A DNA stretch of 64,000 nucleotides from Lysinibacter sp. HNR (GTDB lineage: Bacteria; Actinomycetota; Actinomycetes; Actinomycetales; Microbacteriaceae): positions 558,001 to 622,000 of the forward strand of contig NZ_CP121684.1 of the NCBI RefSeq assembly GCF_029760935.1. Reading direction: 5' to 3'. How positions within the stretch are numbered: the first letter of the stretch is position 1; each line of letters begins with the position of its first letter. The position numbers and the translations under genes were made by a program. Below the pieces are notes generated by a model. That model did no database searches. It saw only the letters and a list, made by a program, of their open reading frames with translations, and had not been told where the DNA came from. This document shows positions 48,001 through 54,226 of this stretch, piece by piece.

Positions 48001-48930
48001 GATAATCTCGGACAGGTCACCTCGGTGGAGTACGAGGTGAAGGTGTTCACGAAGTTGAGTGTGCAGGATCAGGGCAAGAAGGTTGCGGTTAACGGAAACG
48101 TCCGTTTTGACGAGGCCGTGAGTGTTGACGGTGAGATTAAGGAACGCCACGCACAGGCCCTAGACGCTGAGGAGATGGTTCGTGGTGGTCACGGTTTCAC
48201 CGGAGATATCACGAAGCATGTCAGCCTGGATCAGGATGGTGTGGTGTCGTTTGACGCGGACGGGTTAGCACCCGGAACGTATGGGTTCAAGGTGAAGTAC
48301 ACGGATGATCGTGACTTGACCGCGACGGCGAAGTACACGGTGACGGTGCAGGCCCCACCCACGGGTGAGGGCAAAACAATCACTGTTCCGTTGGGTGTGA
48401 GTCCGGTGGTGATTGACCCGTTCGCAGACATCACCGGTACCGGGTTGCAGGCGCTTCGTGAGGAAGACCTGGATGAGGCCGAGTACGGTCAGGTGGCTCT
48501 TGCTGCGCAGGTTGATGGTCGGACTGTGGTGCATTATGTTCCAGAAACAGACCGGTTAGGGTCTGACGAGTTCACGGTGCGGGTGTTTGATGATCTTGGC
48601 CAGAGTGTCGAGGTCACGTACACGGTTGTGGTTGTTCCGGTGGGTCAGGATGAGGACACCCCGGGTACGGGCGAGGGTGAGGATATCCCGGGTACCGTGC
48701 TTGAAGGCCCGGACGCCGGGTTGCAGAACACCGGTTCGGGTGGTTCTGAGGCGACACGGTTAACTCTCACGGGTGACACGTCGTTGCCTGTGCTGGGTGC
48801 CTTCGGAATGCTGTTGCTGGTACTCGGGGCTGGTTTTGTGGTGATTCGTCGTCGGAGGAATACCGCAGCATCCGCGGCAGTGTCTGTATCGGTATCCGTT
48901 GTGGGGCAGGGGTCGGTGACAGAGGAGTAG
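39076..48930 (+). CDS. Giant surface protein: beta-propellers nested in FN3 domains, FN3 array, Ig-like repeats
   Basis: From GTG 39076 (AGGGGA 9 nt upstream; GTG and not the frame start at 39010) the protein has 3284 residues. It has a signal peptide (VSLGLVLSAALLAPLAVTTS, cleavage after about residue 39) and an acidic spacer. Two units follow (about 130-590 and 600-1065). Each starts as an FN3 domain (ARGGVGQVTLSWDEA), is interrupted by seven Asp-box-type blades (SIDGGKNF, SRDGGDSW, SSDDGGKNW and others), and resumes as FN3 (FLVEYT, TRYWFRVSQVNKT). Twelve ordinary FN3 domains follow (about 1069-2380), then several Ig/cadherin-like repeats to about 3190. The end has LQNTG, then LTLTG just before a membrane helix, RRRR and an unusually long 27-residue tail. 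It is probably a wall-anchored adhesin that binds glycan or polymer. Confidence 0.85.
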   Translation: MKSWGLSIAVRARAVQVSLGLVLSAALLAPLAVTTSAFAVEQDPVVSETALEDGAAVSEEEVSPQERGVSTETALEDAPVTEGDAPSVFERFVGFADGVAAMVPAAEDPVVVPVAEEGEGPVVTPSPGAPRNVVARGGVGQVTLSWDEAVRLWSGLKMVNGTDLPGSASVVAVANSRLWAVSVSASGDVVALGRPGGALYVSIDGGKNFVEQSTGTTHSTYPWGVEVSGNGLKIIASRNAGTTSSGAVFVGSRVSERDSFSWKSVASTVTGDNLITSVTNAYPSFRVASSFDGGVLVAARPRTGSVANDTTGPLWVSRDGGDSWAVSTSAGSLDADGQSWVDVAVSDDGTRVVAARALGTNAGVYVSGNSGATFSRRTQMPGNGVSAVDLSGDGKTLVVASTSRVYVSTSDTAAGLGTTESLVVPAGFPTSGTADSTWRSVASSVDGQRLVVGGYHYLGSIWSSDDGGKNWSEETSSKGSPALSSVAIRADGWSIYRANGLRDGIVEHSSVPRDGGSNLTNFLVEYTDQDPRGSGFTKDMWQPHVHEASMDKSRVVDQLKGGTRYWFRVSQVNKTDTPGEPSDAALATTLTTESAPGGVPQGLKARGGVGQVTLSWDEAVRLWSGLKMVNGTDLPGSASVVAVANSRLWAVSVSASGDVVALGRPGGALYVSIDGGKNFVEQSTGTTHSTYPWGVEVSGNGLKIIASRNAGTTSSGAVFVGSRVSERDSFSWKSVASTVTGDNLITSVTNAYPSFRVASSFDGGVLVAARPRTGSVANDTTGPLWVSRDGGDSWAVSTSAGSLDADGQSWVDVAVSDDGTRVVAARALGTNAGVYVSGNSGATFSRRTQMPGNGVSAVDLSGDGKTLVVASTSRVYVSTSDTAAGLGTTESLVVPAGFPTSGTADSTWRSVASSVDGQRLVVGGYHYLGSIWSSDDGGKNWSEETSSKGSPALSSVAIRADGWSIYRANGLRDGIVEHSSAPAFGSSVDEWKVEYTTKKPTDEDFDPKKDWVPWSPEKSEDNKEGKVKQSPVVVKPLANGQDYWFRVAASNTKGDGPFSDPADARPLGPPDAPTNVETSAGNREVAVSWKAPVNDGGFPIVDYRVWYREVPDPEDDTAEMPGDHEGWDLYRFVDEETGEPIRSVVSPRTVTGLTNGQWYEFRVAAVNEFEDSALTDPGLGPWNTPESHIPGTLTKARPAGAPDAPTLTAEKVSPGDGHVLVTWDAPKNDGGSELTGYRVWQCEITPGDECSPESKGWKEILPDEGNELELSRTAPDLTNGTVYAFRVTATNQSGWESESSDTVRVTPVGAPQHGVVLNAVPKDGEVELSWVKPEDSDAYPVTRYVVEYRKTTSADWITKDEYVTQTRFTVDELDNGTPYMFRVTPANVSGLGPDAQREATPIGVPTPEMVVTDLVAVPGNESVRLGWSRVTNDTVQNPVTGYLMEYQSEEALTILPDVWQKRPIVAVPGDTVPNLTNGKNYVFRVTPVNGLDGSGRGTPSDQVMAMPYGPPTSHPAITDVTTAPGYGEVLLSWTLVTGTQQVPVTGHRVEYREVVDGVPAERWEQYPTRLLVTDGFLEGQVKDFPVEGLKNSQEYQFRVYPFNDHGDGLESNKPRETTFGEPLKGEKITDLRSRPGDEAVFLKWSAAKESVLNPVMGYTVQVRDTDATQDDEAGWVDYDTNVALPAEDGDGFMVGGLINGKSYDFRVAPTNTIGRGDWSDPKSEIPVGSLTEAPVITDLSGVPGRGQVLLSWTGVPDTEETPVTGYRIEYRLVVDGVPEDQWTPYRGTENVDGFFVPQAERFDNYPVTGLADASMYDFRVVPFNIRGDGLSSNEVREGTFGLPLTDEKITDLRTRPGDEAVFLKWSAAKESVLSPVAGYTVEYRKTDNTLGPEEGWDPYATNVALPAEDGDGFTVGGLTNGQSYDFRVVPTNTVGRGVPSTPKSEIPVGSLTEAPAITDLSGVPGHRQVLLSWTGMPDTEETPVTGYRIEYRLVVDGVPQDQWTTYRGPENVDGFFVPQAERFDNYPVTGLADASVYDFRVIPFNTRGDGLPSNEVREGTFGLPLTDEKITDLRTRPGDEAVFLKWSAAKESVLNPVTGYTVQVRETDNTLGPDEGWGDYDTNVPLPAEDGDGFTVGGLTNGKSYDFRVIPTNAVGDGVPSDPKSDTPYGPVLADTKVTDLTAAAGHTSGIVVLNWSRAGHTETNPVLEYQIMYRVAVGEDEEENSWSPYKKRAPGDETRNFLVEGLTDGDRYEFQVIPVNGHSTGPESNTADAVPYGAPSQDNVIDDLKAKPGSEKVTLSWTKAQGTLAQPVTGYTVQYRKTVEGQGPEVGWGSHATNVTNTKDFVVEPLENDQPYDFRVIPTNDRAEAGKESNTDTATPRVAVTVDDVSLNVHADTVARFNALEYVTGENSPALVSVDNLTPDEGSITFDTQTGEIAYTPTQDFPAGEVTKTVSFTFTVRDASDAEDTGTVSITVYVVPTAGADRVVKVPASSETLLPVLADATGYNLTLVDPVSPVPEQGSVRVGSDGLYYTATNSAVTTTDSFSYRVKDGLGRESETATVSVRIQGVPLAADDEMNAGLTGTGTILLGEKYAFSTIADLLKSSVTVGQGQYGTTEFDKASGRVIYTTGQVPDGVMEDTFTYTLTDDLGQVATGTITVKLVEGPVVTSTIREIGVKGEVTVDLNDLATGEGITIAGFGGALGAVVEDPDAKGVVTYTPKRDFTGYDAFAYEAKDMYGQSAFGVVRVTVFSLPQAVDYKDLVVKQDGLLVHNVFTNDEQAPDVAATVSPTNTTGTRADAQAIDVQETDVQVSSVEDALKDIPQESRVVYAPKSVVAIEQAINGHTEVVDGAAGLVRYQSALGNYLPDTVKYRVEDSVAQAVSGELVFTVQTLPEVTGDSKGEVAQDSAYEFTPEVVTTGSLQNVSLQAPVQAPGGVFTGRVETGLGAVPGTGSIRFVAGDTPKGVYRFTVDFTDNLGQVTSVEYEVKVFTKLSVQDQGKKVAVNGNVRFDEAVSVDGEIKERHAQALDAEEMVRGGHGFTGDITKHVSLDQDGVVSFDADGLAPGTYGFKVKYTDDRDLTATAKYTVTVQAPPTGEGKTITVPLGVSPVVIDPFADITGTGLQALREEDLDEAEYGQVALAAQVDGRTVVHYVPETDRLGSDEFTVRVFDDLGQSVEVTYTVVVVPVGQDEDTPGTGEGEDIPGTVLEGPDAGLQNTGSGGSEATRLTLTGDTSLPVLGAFGMLLLVLGAGFVVIRRRRNTAASAAVSVSVSVVGQGSVTEE
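39477..40606 (+). repeat. 1,130-bp direct repeat, copy 1
   Basis: This segment is identical to 40887-42016 as far as I can compare line by line. It encodes the first strands of an FN3 domain and a whole seven-bladed propeller. The flanking parts of the same FN3 domains differ, so the identity stops sharply at both ends. Confidence 0.92.
40887..42016 (+). repeat. 1,130-bp direct repeat, copy 2
   Basis: Second copy, offset by 1,410 bp from the first. In-frame duplication keeps the reading frame. Recombination between the copies would delete exactly one propeller unit (470 codons). Confidence 0.92.
43951..45276 (+). repeat. 663-bp tandem repeat of FN3 pairs
   Basis: Two successive 663-bp units (43951-44613 and 44614-45276) each encode a pair of FN3 domains of alternating type: one with ITDLR, RPGDEAVFLKWSAAKES and DFRV, the next with ITDLSGVPG and GYRIEYRLVVDGVP. 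A third unit begins at 45277 and covers only the first FN3. The copies are similar but not identical. Confidence 0.85.
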
Positions 48931-48970
48931 GGAGGGGTTGGTTTCCTCACGGTTGTGGGGCGAGTAACGG

Positions 48971-49014
48971 GTTGAGTGTTCATTCGGGCGGTGATTACCG
49001 AGTGGGCACTCAAC
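48971..49014. terminator. Long hairpin between the giant gene and hemD
   Basis: A 17-bp stem (48971-48987 with 48998-49014, three G-U wobbles in RNA) closes a 10-nt loop. It lies 40 bp after the giant gene stop and about 100 bp after the hemD stop on the other strand. It probably ends transcription from one or both sides; there is no T tract. Confidence 0.6.
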
Positions 49015-49116
49015 CACTTCTGTTCAGAGCCAAGATCTTTCCTTGCTCTCTACTCGTGATGGTGATGATCGGGCTGCGTTTTTTACGGCAAGGATGCACA
49101 CGAGAGGTGAGGAACC

Positions 49117-50001
49117 CTAAAGAACCTCAAGCATCCCGGGTACGCTTTGCACACGTGCAACCGTAGCGACGGCCAGGCCAAGCGCGGTGCAGGCGCGAGC
49201 CGAGGACTCTCCGATGCACACAAGTTGGGTTGTGTGGGGCAGGGGAGCAAGCTGTTCTGCAACCTGCGTGGCCACGCTCGCGCTCGTGATGAGGATCACG
49301 TCAACCCCGCCATCGGTTACTCGCTGACGCTCTTCGGGAGAAAGCCTAACCGGTACCGTCTGATAGGCCTCCACCCGTTGAACGCTGAGGCCCAGCTTGT
49401 GGATGCCGTCCGCGAGGGTGGGCGGGGAAAGCTGAGATCCCAGGACAAGAGCGGATGATCCCCTGCGATCGCGTGGCCATTGCGCCACCAGGTCCGTGGC
49501 AGAGCTGGTTCCCGAAGGCACCAGGTCAACCCGAAACCCGACCTGCGTGAGGGTGTGGGCCGTGGCCTCTCCCACCGCGGCAACACGGGTTTCCGGGGGA
49601 AGAGCGGCGGCGTAGTTGGCAACCGGGGGAACCGCGTTGGCACTGGCCACTACAAGCCAGTCAAACTCGCTTGCGCTCAGCCGTTCAAGGGCCGTGTGGA
49701 GCTCCTTCGGTGTGCCGCTCGGTGCCGTGGTGATAAGCGGAACCATGACGGGAATAAAGCCACGCTCGTGAACCTGCCGTGCCGCGCGTTCTCCCCACTC
49801 CCCGCCGCGGGGGATGAGAATGCGCGGTGCGTTGGCAGGGGGAAAAGCGTGAGCGTCGGTGGGCGGAGTTGTACGCGTGTTGCCGTGTATATCGGTGTAC
49901 GGAGTCTCGTGTGCGTTGCCGTGTGTGTTGGCTTGCGGAATATCGCGTGCGGTATCGCGCGGGGTGCCGTCACGGCGCTTATCGCGATCGCGGCTCATCA
50001 T
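49117..50001 (-). CDS. hemD: Uroporphyrinogen-III synthase
   Basis: HemD closes the hydroxymethylbilane ring with inversion of ring D. The 294-residue protein has the two-lobed layout with PRILIPRGGEWGERAARQV, FDWLVVASANAVPPV, VAAVGEATAHTLTQVGF, then VQRVEAYQTVPV and ILITSASVATQVAEQL. HemD is poorly conserved, so position between hemC and the end of the run adds weight. Odd: the first 58 residues are a Thr/His/Asn/Arg-rich low-complexity extension with near-repeats (PPTDAHA, PYTDIHGN) and no internal start to avoid it. The ATG directly abuts the hemC stop. Confidence 0.9.
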   Translation of the reverse strand: MMSRDRDKRRDGTPRDTARDIPQANTHGNAHETPYTDIHGNTRTTPPTDAHAFPPANAPRILIPRGGEWGERAARQVHERGFIPVMVPLITTAPSGTPKELHTALERLSASEFDWLVVASANAVPPVANYAAALPPETRVAAVGEATAHTLTQVGFRVDLVPSGTSSATDLVAQWPRDRRGSSALVLGSQLSPPTLADGIHKLGLSVQRVEAYQTVPVRLSPEERQRVTDGGVDVILITSASVATQVAEQLAPLPHTTQLVCIGESSARACTALGLAVATVARVQSVPGMLEVL

Positions 50002-51009
50002 CTAATAGCCCAGTGGTGCCAATTGGGCGGCACCGGCGTCAAGAAGCTCGCGTGCCAGATCCCGCCCGAGTTCCTCCGCAGCCCGCACGGGGTCTGCTGC
50101 GTCTCGCGGGAGGGGCCGACTCGCCGAGAGGGAGGCGTGCCCGTCGAGGGCGTATACGCGTGCCACAACCTCGTGCCCCTGCGCCTCGCCCACCAGGTTC
50201 TCAGAACCCACAACGTGAGAACCCACAACCTCGTGCGCCGCCCCGGACCCGTGCGATACGGAAAGAGTGGACACTCCCACGGGTGCCGCACACCCGGCCT
50301 CCAGCGCAGCCAGCACGCCGCGTTCGGCAACAACCGACGCTCGCGTGTGGGCATCGTCAAGAGCCGTCACCACCTCGGATACGGCAGAGCCCTCTCGGGT
50401 TTCCACAGCCAGGGCTCCCTGCCCGGGGGCGGTGGGCCACTCCGCAAGCGGCAGGATCTCGGTTATGAGGTGGGAGCGGCCCAGGCGGGTGAGACCTGCC
50501 CGCGCCAAGATCACCGCGTCTAGGTCTTTGCTCACCCGGCCCAGGCGGGTGTCGATGTTGCCGCGAATATCGTGGATATCAAGATCCGGTCGGCGCGAGA
50601 GTAACTGTGCCACTCGCCTGGGGGATCCCGTACCCACCCGCGCACCCGCGGGGAGGGTTGCGAGGGTAAAACCGTCGCGGGCACACAGGGCGTCCTCGGC
50701 GCCCTCTCTCACGGGGATACCGCTCACAACCAGGCCGGGGCAGGGCGCGGTGGGAAGATCTTTGAGCGAGTGCACCACCAGGTCGCACTCGCCCGCAAGA
50801 AGTGCCTCTCGAAGCGCCGTCGCAAAAACCCCGGTTCCTCCGAGGGATGAGAGGGAGGCCCGGGTCACATCCCCGTGGGTTGTGACCCGCACCAACTCAA
50901 CAGGAATCCCGGTGAGTGCTGTGATGCGATCGGCCACCTGCTGACTCTGGGTGACGGCCAGCGCGCTGGCGCGGGTTCCCAACCTGAGCCGTGAGAGAGT
51001 TTCGCCCAT
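50002..51009 (-). CDS. hemC: Hydroxymethylbilane synthase
   Basis: HemC polymerises four porphobilinogens. The 335-residue protein has LRLGTRASALAVTQSQQVAD, TTHGDVTRASLSSLGGTGVF, DLVVHSLKDLPTAP with the catalytic Asp, VGTGSPRRVAQLL, DIRGNIDTRLGRV, and the dipyrromethane-cofactor Cys in LEAGCAAPVGV. I take the ATG at 51009, 4 bp after the hemH stop, and not the frame start at 51063, which reaches into hemH. It is cotranscribed with hemH upstream and hemD downstream. Confidence 0.95.
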   Translation of the reverse strand: MGETLSRLRLGTRASALAVTQSQQVADRITALTGIPVELVRVTTHGDVTRASLSSLGGTGVFATALREALLAGECDLVVHSLKDLPTAPCPGLVVSGIPVREGAEDALCARDGFTLATLPAGARVGTGSPRRVAQLLSRRPDLDIHDIRGNIDTRLGRVSKDLDAVILARAGLTRLGRSHLITEILPLAEWPTAPGQGALAVETREGSAVSEVVTALDDAHTRASVVAERGVLAALEAGCAAPVGVSTLSVSHGSGAAHEVVGSHVVGSENLVGEAQGHEVVARVYALDGHASLSASRPLPRDAADPVRAAEELGRDLARELLDAGAAQLAPLGY

Positions 51010-51013
51010 AGGA

Positions 51014-52090
51014 CTAACTAGCGGCCATAGCTGATGGCGCGATCCCGCCCGGGTGGGGTGCACCCACCGTGGGGTGATCAGGCCACGGTCCCAGCGGGGT
51101 GAGCGCGGGGCGCTCCTCCACGGGAGTTCCGTTCACCCTTTCCATCACCAGATCGATGAGTCCCGATACAAACTCGGGATGAATTCCCGGGGTGGGAACA
51201 CGGATTGCTCGGATATTGTTGTTCTCCGCCGTTTCGATGGCCTCATTATCCAGATCCCACAGAACCTCCATGTGGTCGCTCACAAAACCAAACGGAACAA
51301 TCACGATGCCGCGAACGCTCTCGGCTCCCATCTCCTCAATGGCGTCGTTAATGTCGGGTTCTAGCCAGGGAATACGCGGATCTCCGCTGCGTGACTGATA
51401 CACAAGAGACCAGGGGATATCGGGTGCTGCTCGATCCGAGATAGCCTGCGCGGCGGCCAGGTGCTGCGCGACGTACGCGCCACCCTCGCCAAACTCGGGA
51501 CCAGACTCGTTGGCCGCGCTATTGGGAATGGAGTGGGTGACAAAAACGATGCGCACCCCGTCGCTCACCCCCTGGGCCGCCAGGTCGGACACTGCCCGTT
51601 TAACACCCTCAACCAGGGGATTAATAAACCCGGGGTGATCAAAGAACTCGCGAATCCGATCGATCGAGACCACCTCGGTCAGACCGGTTTCCGCCAGGCA
51701 CTTCTCAAAGTCTTCACGATACTGCCCCACCCCCGAGTAGGAGGTGTAAGCGCTGGTGACCAGGCCGAGCAGGCGGGTGTGGCCGTTATTGTAAGCCTCC
51801 TGTACCGCCTCGGGAAAATAGGGTGCCCAGTTACGGTTCCCCCAATAAACCGGAAGGTCGATTTCTCGCCTGGCCAGCTCTGCCTCAAGGGCGGCTTTGA
51901 GCTGCCGGTTTTGCTCATTGATTGGGCTTACCCCGCCAAAATGCCGGTAGTGGTGTGCAACCTCTTCGAGGCGCTCCTCGGGGATGCCCCGTCCGTGCGT
52001 GACGTTCTTAAGGAAGGGAATAACGTCTTCCTGACCTTCCGGGCCACCAAAGCTGGAGAGCAAAATTGCATCGTAGTTGTTTATGCTCAC
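51014..52090 (-). CDS. hemH: Coproporphyrin ferrochelatase
   Basis: This enzyme (CpfC in newer naming) inserts iron into coproporphyrin III in the pathway used by Gram-positive bacteria. The 358-residue protein has ILLSSFGGPEGQEDVIPFL, HFGGVSPINEQNRQL, PVYWGNRNWAPYFPEA, the catalytic His in FVTHSIPNSA, and PFGFVSDHMEVLWDLD. The GTG start overlaps the hemQ stop (GTGA). The company of HemQ and HemY supports the coproporphyrin-dependent route. Confidence 0.95.
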   Translation of the reverse strand: MSINNYDAILLSSFGGPEGQEDVIPFLKNVTHGRGIPEERLEEVAHHYRHFGGVSPINEQNRQLKAALEAELARREIDLPVYWGNRNWAPYFPEAVQEAYNNGHTRLLGLVTSAYTSYSGVGQYREDFEKCLAETGLTEVVSIDRIREFFDHPGFINPLVEGVKRAVSDLAAQGVSDGVRIVFVTHSIPNSAANESGPEFGEGGAYVAQHLAAAQAISDRAAPDIPWSLVYQSRSGDPRIPWLEPDINDAIEEMGAESVRGIVIVPFGFVSDHMEVLWDLDNEAIETAENNNIRAIRVPTPGIHPEFVSGLIDLVMERVNGTPVEERPALTPLGPWPDHPTVGAPHPGGIAPSAMAAS

Positions 52091-52791
52091 TGTAGTACCT
52101 CAACAATCTCGGCCGTCTCAATGCGGCGGCCGGTGTAGAACGGAACCTCTTCACGCACGTGGCGGCGGGCATCCGTCGCGCGAAGATCGCGCATCAGATC
52201 AACCAGATCAACCAGGTGATCGGATTCGAGGGGGATTAACCATTCGTAGTCGCCCAGGGTAAAGGACGCTACCGTGTGGGCAACAACACTCGTGAATGCG
52301 GCTCCTTTTCGGCCGTGTTCGGCGAGCATGGCGCGGCGTTCCTCCTCGGGGAGCAGATACCACTCGTAGGAACGGACAAATGGGTAAACGGTAAGCCACT
52401 GACGTGGTTCCTCACCGCGGAGAAAACCGGGAACGTGGGAGCGGTTAAACTCCGCGTCTCGGTGAACCCCCATGGCATTCCAGGAGGGCAGGAGTGATCT
52501 GAGTAGGTCGCTGCGACGCAGCACGCGCAGTGACCACTGTAGATTTTCGGCGGAGTCGCCGTGAAGCCAGAGCATCACATCAGCGTCGGCGCGCATACCG
52601 CTTACATCGTAGATTCCTCGCAGAACGACACCCTCATCTTTTATCTCGGTGACGAGGTCGTCGAGCTGTTGGACCAGGCGTGGAACATCTCCACCGTCGT
52701 ATTCGCCACGGTGATTGGGGTTTCTGCGCAGTACGGCAAAGAGAGTGAATCCATGGGGGCCTTCTTGTGGCTCCGAAGTGTTTTCCGTCAT
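52087..52791 (-). CDS. hemQ: Coproheme decarboxylase (HemQ)
   Basis: HemQ (ChdC) decarboxylates coproheme to haem b using hydrogen peroxide. The 234-residue protein is of the chlorite-dismutase-like fold, with FTLFAVLRRNP, YDVSGMRADADVMLWLHG, YPFVRSYEWYLLPEEERRAM with the radical-forming Tyr, and the region FTLGDYEWLIPLESD. The chlorite-dismutase distal Arg is not evident, consistent with HemQ. The ATG at 52791 sits behind AGGAAGG. Its stop overlaps the hemH start. Confidence 0.95.
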   Translation of the reverse strand: MTENTSEPQEGPHGFTLFAVLRRNPNHRGEYDGGDVPRLVQQLDDLVTEIKDEGVVLRGIYDVSGMRADADVMLWLHGDSAENLQWSLRVLRRSDLLRSLLPSWNAMGVHRDAEFNRSHVPGFLRGEEPRQWLTVYPFVRSYEWYLLPEEERRAMLAEHGRKGAAFTSVVAHTVASFTLGDYEWLIPLESDHLVDLVDLMRDLRATDARRHVREEVPFYTGRRIETAEIVEVLQ

Positions 52792-52795
52792 AATG

Positions 52796-54226
52796 TTATT
52801 TTCCTTCCTGTAGCGCTGTCTGACAAACCCTGTTTGCCTCGTCTATCGAACCCGGAATGACAGATGCAAGACCCGTTCCTGTTACCCAGGAGCCCGTGAC
52901 GCCGAGGCCCGGATAGTGTGGCACCCGCGTCCGAACGCTGCGCACCGACTCCGGGGTAACCTGCCACTGTGTCCAGGTGACGGCATTGTTATCAACGAGG
53001 GTGTTCTTATTGAGCGGCACGCCCATGAGGGTGCTCGCGTCGAGAAGGGCGCGGCCGGGATCTACGTTGCGCACGATCTCTCCGCCCGTTGTTTGTGACG
53101 CATCCTCTCGATAGGAGAGCCGAATCACGTGGGTTCCAGGGGACAGCCGTTCCCGCAGCCAGGCCCACTTTGCAGAGAGGTGGGTGAGCGCTTTTGCCCC
53201 CACGAGACCGTGGGTCTCCCCCAGAAGAACACCGGTTCCCCGAGGGGCAGAGTTCAGAAGCGGCTGATGTACCACGAGGGTTTCTATGCGGGTCGAGTTG
53301 GGCTGTCCGGTGAAGGGAACCAACTCGCTGTTGACACCGCTGAGCAGGGTTGCGGCTGACATGGGGTTGCACGCAATAATAACCGCATCTGCCGCGAAGG
53401 TGTCGTCGACCAACCATCCGGACTCGCGGCGACGCAGTCGCAGCGCCCGATGATTGGTCTGGATCTCGGCACCGTTTTGGAGTAGTTCCCGGGTGATTGC
53501 TCGCACTATCTCATAGTTTCCGCCGATCACTCCGCGCACGGCGGAACCGGGCTCCGCCCGGGCCGTGAGAGAGGTAACGGCGCGGGTGAGCGATCCCGTT
53601 TTTCGCAGTTCCGCACGAAGGCTGGGTGAGATCGAATCCACCGCGAGAGTGTCGGGATCCGCCGCATAGACCCCTCCCACAACGGGCCGCACCAGCTGGT
53701 TGAGGGTGGCCTCCCCCAGCCGCCGTCGGACTAGCTCGCCCAGGCTCAGCGCGTCAAAGGAGGAATCCGGCTTTTTCCAGCGGTCGGACGATGCCCGCAG
53801 GGCGCCCGCTAGCCCGATCACTCGGCGCACATCGGGGGCGAGTGGATTACCCGGAATTCCCAGGAGCCCGGTTTTTGGAAGCGGTGCTGCGTGTTTTTTG
53901 CCGTTCTTATCCGCGCTGAACACCCAGGCCCCCACCGGATTGGGAGACACAATGTTCTCACCGAGGCCCAGGCCCTTAAGAAACGGAGGAATACGGGGAC
54001 TTCTGGTGGCGAAGCTTTCGGCCCCGGCATCCAGATCAATACCACCCAGCGTGTGACGGGATACGATCCCGCCGCTGACGGAGGCTTCCTCGAGCACGAT
54101 TACCCGGTGCCCGTTTCTTGCGCAGACGAGTGCCGCAGTGAGGCCCGCAATTCCACCGCCGATTATCACGGTGGTGAGAGGTCGTGAGGGTTGCTGCGGG
54201 GGGAGCGGCATCGCTGGTTGGGTCAC
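52796..54226 (-). CDS. hemY: Coproporphyrinogen III oxidase (HemY/CgoX)
   Basis: This FAD enzyme oxidises coproporphyrinogen III to coproporphyrin III. The 476-residue protein begins with a Rossmann FAD motif (VIIGGGIAGLTAALVCARNG then VIVLEEASVSGGIV) and has the oxidase features GGIDLDAGAESFATRSP, RPVVGGVYAADPDTLAVDSI and the C-terminal VTGSWVTGTGLASVIPGSID. The GTG start overlaps the hemE stop by 4 bp. hemQ starts 5 bp after its stop, so hemE-hemY-hemQ-hemH-hemC-hemD form one operon. Confidence 0.94.
   Translation of the reverse strand: MTQPAMPLPPQQPSRPLTTVIIGGGIAGLTAALVCARNGHRVIVLEEASVSGGIVSRHTLGGIDLDAGAESFATRSPRIPPFLKGLGLGENIVSPNPVGAWVFSADKNGKKHAAPLPKTGLLGIPGNPLAPDVRRVIGLAGALRASSDRWKKPDSSFDALSLGELVRRRLGEATLNQLVRPVVGGVYAADPDTLAVDSISPSLRAELRKTGSLTRAVTSLTARAEPGSAVRGVIGGNYEIVRAITRELLQNGAEIQTNHRALRLRRRESGWLVDDTFAADAVIIACNPMSAATLLSGVNSELVPFTGQPNSTRIETLVVHQPLLNSAPRGTGVLLGETHGLVGAKALTHLSAKWAWLRERLSPGTHVIRLSYREDASQTTGGEIVRNVDPGRALLDASTLMGVPLNKNTLVDNNAVTWTQWQVTPESVRSVRTRVPHYPGLGVTGSWVTGTGLASVIPGSIDEANRVCQTALQEGK

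Noticed and set aside
49480-50523. Open frame of 347 codons on the plus strand opposite hemC and hemD
   Set aside because: It is a shadow of the GC-rich minus-strand genes; its product has no recognisable motif and is very rich in His, Arg and Gly.
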